Shown here: positions 11,015-25,100 of the stretch, piece by piece
How positions within the stretch are numbered: position 1 is the stretch's first letter
Layout of the letters: each line of letters starts with the position of its first letter
DNA from: Malachius bipustulatus
Lineage: Eukaryota > Arthropoda > Insecta > Coleoptera > Melyridae
Reading direction: 5' to 3'
Length of the DNA: 64,000 nucleotides
NCBI GenBank assembly: GCA_910589415.1
Contig: OU342630.1
Span: 87,788,186 to 87,852,185 of the forward strand
Program-made: the position numbers and the translations under genes
Notes under the pieces: model-generated
Databases searched by the model: none
What the model was told of the DNA's origin: nothing
The model's input: the letters and a program-made list of their open reading frames with translations, nothing else

Positions 11015-12402
11015 TACTCAATTTACAATTTCTAATTTCCACTTTTTACCAACAGAAGAGATTATCTGTAAATAAGAAACAAATAACATTCCAGATGATA
11101 ATTTGATGGAATGCTTTAAAAATCTTTAAAATATAAGTAGGTAGGTACATATGTTTGCATGTCTGTAGAGATGACTCCACCTATAAATACTGGATGAGCT
11201 TATAAGAACGATTTTTTAAGGTCGTAGTGAGATACCTCTAGCTAATAAGGAAATGAGAAATTGCACACTTTGGAGCCTAAAAAAATTAAACCATTATATT
11301 TTTATGGGTTGTTATTTGTTAATTTAGTTTCTTATGTGTTAAAGTGAATTAAATTTTATAAAATGCATGCCACCTCTACCTTAAAACCAAAAGAAAACAT
11401 ACTTTTATTTATCAAATTTAGAAAATTAACACTGGGTATTATAATGGCCCATTAAGTTAACGGACAGATTTCTGTGACCGTTTTTGAAGCTAATATCGAT
11501 GTCAAGTTACTTCTATTGACATTTTTGTAAACCATTTTGTAGGGAGAATCACTAAATTGCTATATTTTCCACCCAGAATCGATACTGTTTATAAACGACC
11601 CCAGAAATCTGCCCGTTAACCTAATGAACTTCTATAATACTCACTGTACAAAGACTTACAAAGGAATTTTATTTTTCTGCTTTTCTTCTGTTGTCGCAAT
11701 CCTTTATTTACTTATTCAAACAACACAAGTCAGGAAATTATTGATTAAATTCATAATCGGCTACTATTGGGCTTGGGCGAATACTATAATAGGGGTAATA
11801 ATTATAATCTTTCTAGCTATACTTAATGTTTTTTTTTTTACCTACATATCTATAAATAAAACAATCTACAATAGGTACAATTTCCAAACATGACAAAACT
11901 ATTATGTATTGTCTATAATCTATAGTAATAGATTATTTTACTAGATAATATGATCACTATTATTATAATATAAGCCATCCACTTTTTGAGTTTAAAAATT
12001 TTTCCAACTGCAATTCTCCCCCTTTAGTACAAAGTGATTAATGGTAATCAAGTGCCAAATAATTTACTGTGCTTATTTAGGTAACTACATACTAACAAAC
12101 ACACATTATGCATAACTGGATTCAAGAACTGGAATATTTGTTATTATTATTCCTACCCTGCAGAAAATAAATAAATCTAAAGTTGGTGAAATAAATAAAA
12201 CTTCTTGATATAATAATTATCCATAGTAAGAATAGCTACTGATCAAGATTAAAGTAATAGTCATGCATTAAGAACAAGAACATAACAGAGTCTGTATATA
12301 AACTTTTATCTTTTATGCATTATTATCATCCAGGGTGACCCTTAAATACTTCTAAGCTTGACCACAAGTTGATATCGATACTTTTTACCAAAGCTAGTAG
12401 CG
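11015..12402. other. 3' flank of PNP, likely including its 3' UTR
   Basis: Sequence downstream of the PNP stop codon. A possible AATAAA signal on the minus strand lies at 11703-11708, about 700 nt past the stop. Its use is unproven. One MITE copy lies at 11447-11640. Confidence 0.35.
11447..11640. mobile_element. ~195-bp MITE, copy A
   Basis: The left end CCCATTAAGTTAACGGACAG and TTTCTG match, as inverted repeats, the right end CAGAAATCTGCCCGTTAACC followed by TAATGAACTT. A related copy with the same ends lies at 18841-19048. TATAATA-like sequence flanks both ends and may be the target duplication. Confidence 0.75.
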
Positions 12403-13169
12403 CTAATTATCTTCAGGCCTCAAATCAGCAATATGCCTTACAACTTTCTGAACAAATTTCTTTAAAACCTCTTCCCTCATTTTTCCTACATCTATAACCT
12501 CTTCATGATTAGGTGAATCGTAATCATTGTAATCGACAATGCAAGTATTAGTAATCAAACTAAACGCGAATACAGTCATGTCACAATGTCTTGCAGTTAT
12601 AACCTCATGAACTGTTGACATTCCGACAGCATCACAACCTACATTCTTCAACATCCTCAGCTCAGCTACAGTCTCGAAATTCGGTCCGCCAAGGCAGGTG
12701 TATACCCCTTTGTGGACACAATCCCCCAGCCCCAAACCTTTAGCAATCTCCTCTGCTTTATTAAGTAATCGTCTATCATAGGCCTGGTTCATCGGAGGAA
12801 ATCTTGGTCCAAACCTCTCGTCGTTTGGCCCTTTTAGAGGATTATTTCCGGCAAATCCCATGAGGTTGATGTGGTCGTGAACTAACATAATATCACCCAC
12901 TCTGTAGTTAGAGTTAAGGCCACCAGCAGCATTGGTGGCGATGAGATGAGTGACTCCGATTAGTTTCATGACCCGTACAGGCATTGCGCATTTCCAAAGT
13001 GGATATCCTTCGTAGTAATGAAAACGACCCTTCATGCAGACAACGGGGACGCCGGAGAGGTAACCAAAAACTAGTTTGCCTGCATGACCTTTCACTGTAC
13101 TAACAGGGAAATGTGGAATCTCGTCATATGGAAATTCAATCGTGTCGCTGAGGGCTTCTGCTAATGAAC
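12403..13169 (-). CDS. Pnp: PNP exon 3 (catalytic core and stop)
   Basis: The acceptor TTCACAG precedes 13169. The exon opens with GT completing Gly72 and runs to the TAG at 12405-12403. It carries most of the catalytic domain, residues 73-326. Confidence 0.95.
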
Positions 13170-16100
13170 CTGTGAACAATAGAGTTGAAAGTTAGTTATG
13201 AGGATTATGTGTTTTTGTTAATTTGATCCCGATTAAAACTTTGAGCAAAATGTTAGTTTTACGTAATGTTACATGTAGATTTCTCCCAAATATGCACTGA
13301 TACGATAAGGAATTTAAAATAATTAGAATAACTTTTAATTAACTTCTCCGCGTCATTACACCGTACGAATCCTGAGTCTTTACACATTGAGAAATTGTTA
13401 GTTTCTATATCAATAGATACCTACTTAATTGTTGGCTTTGTTACAAACAATTTCCATTGAAACAATATTGATGCACAGATCTGTATTCACACAAGAATTC
13501 GAATCATCATCCAGGCCAAAAACGAGGAGACCCTTACCACCCAAAACACAACATCCTTTGATACCTGGCAAACAACCACCAAGAGTTTTGGAAGTTTCAT
13601 TTCTCCCTTGCCACAGGAACGTCGCCGATCTCGTCGGTAAACCTCTGCAGCCTTTAAGGGAAGGAGGATTGAAACTCCAGAAGTTTTGGTAACCGGCATT
13701 ATCTCAGGTTCGAAGGAGTTAGTATTTGAGAAAAAATTGATAACATCATCGCGAAGAGACATTGCGAAGAGATATTACGAGGGCGGAAACAAATAGTGGA
13801 GGGGTATGACGTCATCGGATTATCAGCCTATGAATAAAAGCGCTCTTCCAGCCATCCATCAGCTAGTTGCCACTGATGGACACGAGGAGTGGAAGCATCG
13901 CTTATATGATGTCTACCTCAGTTGTGAGTGAAACGTTCAGAGCAAATCTTCATGGACCCCGACAAAACAGCATGTAATCATTTATGATTTCTGTTAAAGG
14001 TATTACCAATATTACCAATTACCAAGGTCCTAGACCAATAGATTTGAAAATACTTCTTTCATTTCAGATAAAGCTGAATCACACGAGGATAAAGACGAAT
14101 TACAGGATCCTACCACAATTAATCAAGTGCCATCTAACGAAGAAACATCATTTATCTCACCTATACTCTTTCAGCAGCACTTCCTATTCTATAAAGGCTA
14201 GAAGTGGAAGAAAAATCAGACATCCATCAAGATGTGACTTGACTTTTAGTAGCGTTAGGTACTTATTACATATTATTCTTACTAATCTTAGGTATCTTTG
14301 TTTGTTCATTGAAGACAATAGACCAAACCAAGGAAGTTCATAATCAAACCATTAAGAACTTCTCTCCTGTTCGAAATCTTTTTGGTCGGTCACTAAGGCC
14401 ACCAACATCAGCCAGAATTTCACCAGACCACCACTTCTATTGTAGTGAATTTCATCTGTCCACTTGCACGGATAGACGGGACTATTATTGCATCGACGGC
14501 TACTAAGAAAGCGAACCTGTTATTGGCGGAAGTATTTTCTTCATACTCGTCCGTCGATTATGCCTTTTTCCTTAGAATCCAAAATGTAAGATATTGTTTG
14601 CCGACAGCGTGTCATGAAGCGAATTATGATGGTCTTGAACCAAACAACACTTCTGGTCCCGATAACGCACCTGTTATCGTACTTAAATCTTGCGCCACTC
14701 AGCTGTCACTCATTCTGTCAGCTTTTCAACAATTCTTATAAAGAAGGGAATTTTTTTTCTTCTGCTGGAAATGCGCAAGAGTCTAGCCTATTCTCAAGAA
14801 AGGCAAAGGCCAAACCAAATAACTATCGACCAATGGCACTGCTCTCGATACCTAATTTACAAGGTTATGGAGAAAACTTTTAACCGACACCTTTTAAGGT
14901 GTCATAGTAATCTAAGTCCAGTCTAGGTAAGTACCTACGATAATTAGCGACCACCAGTACGGCTTCTGCAAACAGAGATCAATATGAGACCTCCACAATT
15001 ACATAGCCGAGCTGTGGAACAAGGCAGTTTGATCAGCATGGGGAGTCTCAAGTGATTGCGGTTGATATCTTCAGAGCTTTCGACCGAGTCTGTCTTGGTG
15101 GATTGTTGGCAAAACTGCAGGCTTGCGGTAGCCTGATAAGTTATGCTTGTGGCTTGCGAATTATTTCCGAGAGCATTCCTTGCAAATAATTAAGTTCTTT
15201 CTAAGACCTTTTCTATCAATGCCGGCGTACCTCAGGGTTCCATTTTATTCTGAATCTCTTTCTTATATCAACGATTTGCTAGAAACAACAAAAACCCAAA
15301 ATAGAGTTTTGTCAATGACTTCTTATACCTTAGATGCGCGAACAGCTGCCACCGACGCACATTTTAGCAGATAGAAAGAAGTCTCAATAGTTGGTAAAGA
15401 TCTACAGGAGAATTTGGCTTTGTGGATACAAATGAAGTCCAGCTAAATGCTGAGAAAACCAAGCCTGTCATTTTCTCCAAAAAAGGTCAACATTTTGGAG
15501 CCAGATATGACGATGGAGACTCTCTTCCTCCATCACCATCTCTTCGTTTGTTTGGCGTGCCTGAGAACGAATATGTCTTGGCATGACCATGTTGTAGGTG
15601 TGGCTAAGAGTGCATCTCAAAAACTGGGAATGCTATTCCGCACAAATAAGTTATACACCTCAACAACTTTTATACAAGGCTCAAATCTGACATCCTTGGA
15701 GTACTGCTCACATGTTTGGAGTTCAGCTTCAAAAACACTCTGGGTTTACTTGACTAAGTTCAGAAAAAAAAAAACTTTCACGTGATGGAGGACCCGGCTT
15801 TGACTAAAAATTTAGGTAGTCTTGAACATCGAAGAAAAGTAGCTAACCTGAACCTTTTTACAGATATTTTTAATATAGTCGACCTAAAACAAATAGTGTA
15901 GCTACGTCACTCGACCAGCAGAAAGTGTTGTGCTTCACAGCTTCCAGGACTCAGCTGACTTGGCAAAACACTACTTTCCGGTTGTCTTGCTACGTAGAGT
16001 ACTAATTTACTATCTACAAATTTAGATAAGCAATCTATTAATAAAGATTTTCGCTTTACTGATTTATCATATCAGTGCTAAATTGATCAAGTTCTAACTG

Positions 16101-19100
16101 ATAAAATTCGTCTTATTATTATGCAGACCTAGCTACCTATATATTGCATAATAGCTCAATTATTATTGAAACAGAATAATAATTGATTGATGGTATTGAT
16201 TTGAACTTCAAGCAAAACAAATGAAGGTATCAGTCAATTTATTCAATTCTATCAATTGATAATGGAAGATTATACTATACACTACTGTAAAATTCCTACA
16301 GATATTCTATGCGGAGTTTTCAGTATGGTGTTATGGTGAAAGATATTATTATCCGAGTACGATGTTTTGTTAGGGAGCGTAAGTTTTCCATTCAGTTGCT
16401 ATAAAATAAACCATGTTTGATTACGTAATAGATGTCGCGGTTGGGATTTTCAGTCACGTACGGCACATTAATGATATTTGTTTCATTTATTTTTAAGCTT
16501 GGTGTAATACTTATAGATAATTCAAGATTATAAAAAAAGTTGCAGAAGATGAAGTGCTTTATCAATAAACTTTAATAGTCTGCTAAAAGGGCATAATATG
16601 GTGTTCATTTCTGATTCTGTAGTATGAAAAGAACACTTTTCTCGGAATCAAGTAGGTACTTTCTGACTTTTTCATGTCGTCATGATACTTTTGTTGCCAT
16701 GGGTTTTGATTTTTAAACTAAACCATAATTGACCTCCATCAACACAAATAGTTTCTTGAAACACGTTCTCATTAAAGTCATATTGATAATATGTGCTATC
16801 GCTCTAAATTCGCGGCATACTGTTTTCCATTATCCATAAACAAAGGCAAAAAAATACACAGTTGAAATCGTTTCATTTTTTATGATCTACGGAATTATTT
16901 ATAATACACGCACAGAATATTTCACCCATCAACGGTACAACTGAAGCATCCTCTCTTGAGACTTAAGAATATTAAGTGATCTGCTTTAAATCCGAGAGAT
17001 TCAGATTGGAAAATATGCGTTCATGTCATTTCCCATTAAAAAAAAAATAACAAACGATACAGGTTTTTTCGAGCCAGAAGAAAAAATAACAATATACTGT
17101 TTATTGTTTTTTACTTCAAAAATTAAAAAAAAATCTCCCTTATTAAATTAAAATTATTTCTTGTAAAATATCTGTGGATTTTTTTTTTACTTTTGCTCGT
17201 TGCAGAAAAAGAGGTGAGCTGGTAATGTGGATTTAATAAAATTTTCAACGAATTTTTGGTTTAGATCTAGAACATATTGTGTATTGAATTTCAATAGACA
17301 TTATCTCACGTTAACCCTTAAAAGAAACATTTCCTACTCCTTGAGACAGTGCTTCCTAATAACAACTTAGAAATATTTACAGTTCTATCGTTTCAATGCG
17401 ACATGCACGATACTTAAACGGCCAAAAATGTAATAATTCAAAAATTAGAATGTTATTTTTAAGATTACTGAGAGATATGGAAATACATTCAATGTAGCTC
17501 CTTCAGGAGAGAATTCAAATCAAGCAAGCACATAAGCAATTATTACCTACTGTTAATATTAGTAGATAAGTTTAGATGAAATATTTGAAATAAAAATAAT
17601 ATGAACCTTCATTCCAATACGCACCCATCCCTGATCCACAGATTATTCCAACCTTGGCTTCAAATGGAACTCGTTCCTGCAGGTACTGTGCTGTTTTCAA
17701 TATACATTCATAAGTGTACCTAAAAATTATTTCGATTTTAGAACCATTTTATTATTTTGTGTCAGTGTTCAATACCCGTATTAATGCCCGTATTCCCAAA
17801 GCTTTACTGCTCAGTAATTATTGTTGAATAATAATGATCAAAAATGGGATAATTGTAAATTATATAATTACCTCATTAGAAAAATTCGTTTGGGAATATG
17901 GGCATAGGCATAAGTAATTTACAAATAAAATTAAATATTTATAAACACAAGAGAATGTGTTTTATTCCATAATAAAGTATTCGGGGCAGTACATTTATTT
18001 TTTGTGTTTTAATTCCTGGCATGATTCAAAGAAAAACTTTTCCTTATAGTTATTCAGTTCGTTTTTGAAAAAGACCGCATAGCTTTCCTGTAAGCCATAA
18101 GCCATAAGGGTGTTGCTATAAAAAGTGAGTAGGCATATAACTCCAAATTGACTGCAAGTGTAGGTCTTGAAACATTGGAACTCCTCATTTCACACCTTGA
18201 ACTATCACGACTCGAACTACCGGGAACTACCGGAGTGATTTATCTCAGCTTCATGGCCTCTTTTCTTGGTAGCTTAGCCAAATCAAATGACTATAAAGTG
18301 ATTTAGTTACCTTAGTGACTCATTTTACAGAAACAAAACTGACAGACAGACTGGATCAGTTATCTTCGTTGTCGAACTTGAATCGCAGTGTTTGATTCTT
18401 TTGCTTCAAACATTATTAAACATATCGAAGATTTTTCAGTTATTGCAAAATATCAAAGGTGACAATAATTATTACTGTCAATGATTTTTTGTCTAAAAAA
18501 TAACGTAAAAAAATCAGTGTCTGAGACTAAATCCGTAAAACTGTTAAAACTAGTTTCTGGGGATGGTTGAATATAAAGTTTCAAAAGAAGCATGCGTCAC
18601 CAGTGTTGAAAGGAATTTAAGAATTCTAGCGCTTGACCTTCCATTTCATTTACGTAACTTAAGTGCGAAGAGCAAAGTCAACATTATCAAAAATTGATAC
18701 ATATGGACAATCTATTAAAGCTTCATTGTAGGCTAATTATTTAATGAAAGCAGATTAAATCCCTCAAAAGGCTAATTGTCCCTAATTTTTTTTTTTCAAA
18801 AATTAACGTTTTGTTAGCTTAATAAACACAGCCAGTATTGTAAAGGCTCATTAAGTTAACGAGCAGATTTCTGGGGCCGTTTCTAAAAAAGTTATATCGA
18901 CCGTAGGTGGAAAAAGTAGCAACGTAGCGATTTTTTCCATGAAAAGGATTACAAAAATGTTAATAAAAGTTATTTAATGTCGATACTAGCTTTAAATCTG
19001 TTACCTGAAATCTGCCCGTTATGAGCATCTGAAATGAGCCTTTATAATAATGGCACTTAGTGAATCAACATGCGCTAAAATCGCTATTCGATTCCCATAG

Positions 19101-22100
19101 TAATTATAGGGTCATTAAAGGGTCCGTTTTTTTCGAAAAACGGAGAAAAATTTTATGAGTTTTTTTAATGTTAATAATTTTTGATTGTCGTGATTTTTTT
19201 ATATCGAAGGACATAAAAAACAATATAGCGGCTATAAGAAAAGCAAAAGTTGACAATGAAAACTCTGCATGGACTCTGGGATCTAGTCGGCTTTGAAAAT
19301 TTTAAAGTGTCTAATTGGTGTCTCTTGACGACTTATGCTAACGTACAAAAAATAGTAAATTATTTTTATTAAGTTATTTAAGTAATAATTAAAAGATATG
19401 ATGGAAATATGGAATCTCAATTTTTCAGTTTTTTTCAGGATATTTCAGGGACGACTGAAGTTGTCCAATATTGTTTAAGCTTCTTATTAAGCTTATAATT
19501 ATTGTGAAATTTTTTCCTAATTTATCCGACTCTATATAAGTATCCTGCTATGATTTGGGAGATCCCAGTGGTGAGCCAGTTGAAATTGACAAGCCTGTCT
19601 AGGCCATTTAATTAGCATTTCATTGATCTTGGATAATTATTACTGCATGTGCTATACAAACAGAATTGCGATTTATGTTGTTTTAACATTTTATAGCGCA
19701 TGTTCTGCTCACTGAAGTTTAACCTCTAGCAGAACAGTGATTTTTGAAAAATTTTGAAAAAGTGACAGAAAATTTTAATTTAGGTCATTTAATTTAATTT
19801 AGCGTTAATGAGCCCTTAATTACCGTGCAAGTAAATTGCACATTTAAGTTTAAGCTATCACTGCAGTAATTTATTTTCAAGACGAATGGAGCTGAAAATT
19901 TTAAGGTATGGCATTTATTGGAGCCCTTAAGTGCCGTACAAATGGAATAAGGAATAAGGATGAGCGTAAGAGTTCTGCTTACTGAAGTTTAACCTGTATC
20001 AGAACAGTCATTTTTGAAAAAATGCACGAAGCCGAAAACTTCAAATTTGATCGTTTTAATGAGCTTTTATTGAACCTGCTCATACTTAAGTTTAAGCTGT
20101 CAGAGCAGTGATTTTCGGAAAAATGCACAGAGTCGAACATTTTAAACCAGGGCATCGAAACGTACCTACCTAAAATATAATTGATCTGATATTTCTGACA
20201 ATAATTTCTGCTCCCTTTAAGAAGAGTTATTTGCTGATTAAAAATAAAAGATCATTAAATACATTTGCCTTATTTTCTAAATTTGCTATTTAAAATCAGT
20301 AATTATCTGAAAATTTTTAATTTACATTTGAACAAGCGGCCTTTAATCTGCCTTCATCAATTAATTAGCTTTCAATGAACCTGTAATTATTGTCCATGTA
20401 TCAATTTTTGTATCTTCTGACTTTTCTCTTTCAACGTAAATGACGTATGTATTTTATTTTAACCACTCAGTATTTGGTGATAACCGTGGTCATAATATTT
20501 TGAGAACAATATTTAGTAACATTTTCTAATATTTATTGACAAAGCTTTAAAAAATTCAACGCTAATTTTAGTGTGGGATATTTTAACTTTTCAGCAGTAC
20601 CTACCTAACTGTTGTTCGTTTTTTTTTTTTAATTCAGACCATGTACCTATACTTAATATAAAAGTAGGTATTTAATAAGTAGGTGTCGTGATGTCGAGAG
20701 GAAAGAAATGTAGCATAGATACTGATAGAAAGAATGTACATACTTCGTTAACAATCGCAATTTTGAGTGTGCTATGATATTTTTGTTAATTTGAAGTGAT
20801 TATTAATTGATTACCTCATTCTCATGTAACATTAGATCAAAAAGTGTATAATCAGGTAAAGCTGTTTTATATCTATATTTAGATATACCGAGTGTTTCAT
20901 TGACCGAAGCACCAGAAAAATTTCAATGGTAAAATTTTAAGATTGAATTATTGGATTCCCTATAAGTTTTAGTGAGAAATGTTAAATAATAATTTGTTAA
21001 AAGATTGAAGATTTGCTTCTGTTGCTGAGTATATACTTAGTCACATTTTAAGTCTGTTGAGTCTTTTTCGAGAAATACGGGTATTGAAGATTGAAACACC
21101 TTGTATAATGACTTGACAATACTTATTTATTATATTCAAAGCCCAGCCAATACCAATAAAACTATAGCAATAAAATGTGTGTAAAGTAGCTGCGTTTTAT
21201 GACCACTAAGAAAGATTTCTTAAAATTCAACCCCACGTATCCGCAACTATTTTTTCTAGTCCGGTACCTATACTACCTACTGTATTATTTCAGTTGCTTT
21301 TGGAAAAATGGTTAATTATTGCGGACAACGATGTAACCGAATTTTAGTTAAAAAAGATGTTGTAATTTGTAATACTTGTAATCAGTGGAACCAAGGTTTT
21401 CTCCCTGAAAACATCCTCCGTTGATGTTTTGCTTTGAGGAAAATCCTGATACAGGTCAATTTTTGTTTTTCGAGGACACCTTTTGACACCAAATTTACCT
21501 GTCTCAGGATTTCCGTAAAAAAAACACCAACTTCGACTCCTCTGAGATAGTCACTGGTACTAAAAAAAATTGATACAAACCTAAAAACAATTACACAATT
21601 GCATAGGTAATTAAATTACCTTTTAAATAAGGGGTCACTTGACAACCCTTTCTATTTGAAATTCTTGAAACGGGGGCTGCTGGGGCTAGGGTTTTATTGC
21701 GTAAATGTTAAATTTGGTTTCGAAAGGTGTCCTCCTTTTGATCCCCTCCTGAGAGGAGATAAAAAAAAAAGAAAAGGTGTCCTCCTTAGAAACAAAAATT
21801 GTCCTGTATCAGGATTTTGCTCAAAACAAAACACCAACGAAGTTATTCAGGGTGGATAATTTTCAAGAAGACACCTATCATATGATAAATTGATAAATAA
21901 AATAAGATAAAAAAATATGCAAAGTAGATTGTCACCTACTGTTGTGATTTAAAGATGTAGGGGAAAATCAAGCAAAATCAGCAACTTATAGCGATATACA
22001 TAATAGCAGCAGCAGCTGCATTGTATGATTAATAATTCGTCAAGTCGTTAAGGCTGATTGTGCATTCAGTGAAATTTTCTTGCCTTTCTTCTGGACTCAG

Positions 22101-25100
22101 ACTCATAAACTAGTCATAAACTATGTGATAAGAAATGCCCATCTTGGTGATTTCTTCATGATTGACTCATGAAATGATTTTTGTGCGTGTAGGTACACGA
22201 ATTAACTACTTCACAGACGCTGCAAACTGAGAAATGTGTTTAGTTGACAGCCTAGGCCGCCAATAAGTCTTAACGTCCGTTACCAATAATGACAACCGAA
22301 CCAGTAATCGATGCTATAATCAGCTGAGCTAGATTATTATACCTGGATGTATTATTTTTTCCTACATGATTGGACTCTTCTGGATCATTTTCCTTATTTA
22401 CACACTTTTTGTACACTTTTTTTCTATATGTTAAAAAATAATAGCTCAATTTCGGATTTAAAAAGAAGTGGTAACATAATAATAATAATAATAATAATAT
22501 AACAAGCATTATTATCAAAAGAGTATGTATCTAATTGGTCTTCCGAAATATTTCAATAAAAAAAAATTTCTTCGTATAATGTGTCAAAATTTATACAAAT
22601 TAAGGTGCAAGATAACTGTTGTATCTATTTCCTACTTCATCAATCATCACCCAGCGACAAATAATATTCATTTGCGAAATCAATAATGTTTACAGTTTTA
22701 AGTAATTATTGCTCCAGATCTTTCAAACCAATAATTATGAAATATGTGTATCAAAGAAGCCTTGTAATAAAAACAATATGCTTGGCTACTGGCGTCAGAA
22801 TCTGATGCAATAAATTCTTACAACGATTTATAATATCTTCGATCAAATAATATAATACTTCTTAATTTAATAATAATTTTTAGGGATTACTAAAATATAC
22901 GATAATAATTAACAACTCAGACTTGTGTCATAATTTTCCTACCCGCCCCTCCTCTCGAATCGCACTACTTAACACTTTTGTAATGGTTTTTATTTCACAA
23001 GAACTTCATCTTTTTTTCATCAATAATAAGGTGATGCGCATTAAGACAGGATGGAGAATCTGCATATTGTCATGTTGATACGAATTTAGCGAATCGACAA
23101 CAGTTCGCAGCTCTTATTGTGTCACATCACAGGCATGTAGTTCGACTTAGAGTTCTATCACCTTCTCTTTTGCGTGTTCATGTTTTCTAATCTTTTATCC
23201 CTGTCCATTCAATTAATCCTACACCCAGTATCATTCAACCAACAGGATATGCAAGTGTTTTATAGAAAAGGTAACAATGAGAATACCTGAAACGAATATT
23301 TCGGCAATATACTTTGACAATGAATGAAAACCCATCAAAAATAAAAATTGTTTATGTACATACACTGTATCATATAAGAAAGGTAACATAAAGAAAACAC
23401 TGCACTCTGGTTTCCTCTACCTATACACCAGTTTAGAAAACGTCATTCGTGCAAGGATAAGCACCCAAAAAGAGGATAAGAATGGAAAGAGATTGATTAA
23501 ATTACAAGAGCGATAGTAAAGATGGAGGAAAGACATAACGTAACTATTCGAGGATGGCAGAAGACAGCATCCAGAGTTGGAAAAAAGTGAAGCAGGGCCT
23601 CCAATAACAAGAGAAGTTCAAAAAGCCATAAAACTTGCGAAAAATGCAAAGGCAACAGGTCCAGATGACATCAGTGTGGATATACTAAAACTTCTCAAAC
23701 AAAAGGGCATTTGGATGAAGTCAACCTTCATTATGCTGCCAAGAAAGAACAGAGCAAGCAGATGTAATGATCACCGCTCGATCAGCCTAATGAACCAAGT
23801 TCTCAAGGTATTCCTTCATGTAATAGATTGCAGGACAACAAACTATAGAAGAGAGAATTGGAAGACGCACAGTTTGGCTTCAGAAAAGGGCTGGTAACAA
23901 GAGAAACCCTTTATAGTGTACAGGTACTTATACAAAGATACCGTGATGTCAACTATAACGTATATTTGGGCTCCATTGATATCGACTGCAGTGAAAAAAT
24001 AATAGAAAAGTAAAAAAGTCCGGAAAAGATGAAAAGGACATCCGCATAATTGCAAACCGAGGACAGAAATCATCCATCAAATTAGAGGACCAGTGCACGG
24101 ATGATATTGAAATAAAACAGGGGGTACGACAGGGCTGCATCCTGTTACCTTTACTGTTCAACACATACTCTGAACAGATAGATATTCAACGAAGCAATAG
24201 GAAATTGCAAGGCAGGAATGGTCATAGGTCGTAAAATCATAAACAATATCATATCCCTAACATATATGCATAATAAGGCCTCAAAATTAACAAATAAAAT
24301 TAAGTAAATGGTGATCAGCAAGAACCGAAATCCGATAGATGATGGTCTGAAGCAATTTGTTAGAGAATAGAAAAAGTAGATAGGCTTACTTACTTGGGAA
24401 GCAGCATAAACGATAAATGGGACCCAGCAATAGAAATAAAGAAAGGATAAAACAGGCAAGGGAAGCATTTGTGAAAATGAGAAAGATTCTGTGTGCCATG
24501 ACCTACACATGACCTGTGCAACACTAGCCTTACGTATGAAAATGGTTCGGTGCTATGTGTTTAGTATTTTCTGTCCTGATGGTATGGTATGGAGGCATGG
24601 AGTATTACCGAAGCAATGCTGAAACGTCTAAGAGAATTTGAAATGTATGTGTATCTACCGTCGAATGCTTAATGAATGGATAAGAATGGATAACAAGAAT
24701 GTATAAGGACCCAGAAGTTGAAATAATAGCCAAAAGACGAAAACTCGACGAAAAATGCGTCACACAGAAAATATGAGATACCTATACACCTATACTACAT
24801 CTGACCATGGAAGGGAAGATAAACAGTAAGAGGGGCCTGGGAAGAAGAACTTCATGGCTGAAAAATTTAAGAAAATAGCAATATAACTGTTTCGTGTGGC
24901 AGTAAATAAGATTGTGATAGGTAACATGATCGCCAACATGATAGCCAACGACCGACAACGGCTTGCACTTTGGCACTAGAAGAAGTGTAGTCTCCAAAGA
25001 AACTGTATTTTGAAAGGTTGTCATTTATTGTCAAAGGATTGTTCAAATACTCATTTCCGGTATTCCCTATGTTACCTTTTCTATGGCCCACGGTTTATAA

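Noticed and set aside
11624..11893. 89-codon hydrophobic plus-strand frame resembling a membrane peptide
   Set aside because: AT-rich sequence yields Phe/Ile/Leu-rich frames by chance. It starts inside a MITE and has no conserved motif.
22270..22518. 82-codon minus-strand frame with an N-terminal Leu run
   Set aside because: The Leu run is the translated ATT/AAT microsatellite, and no family resemblance or splice context supports it.
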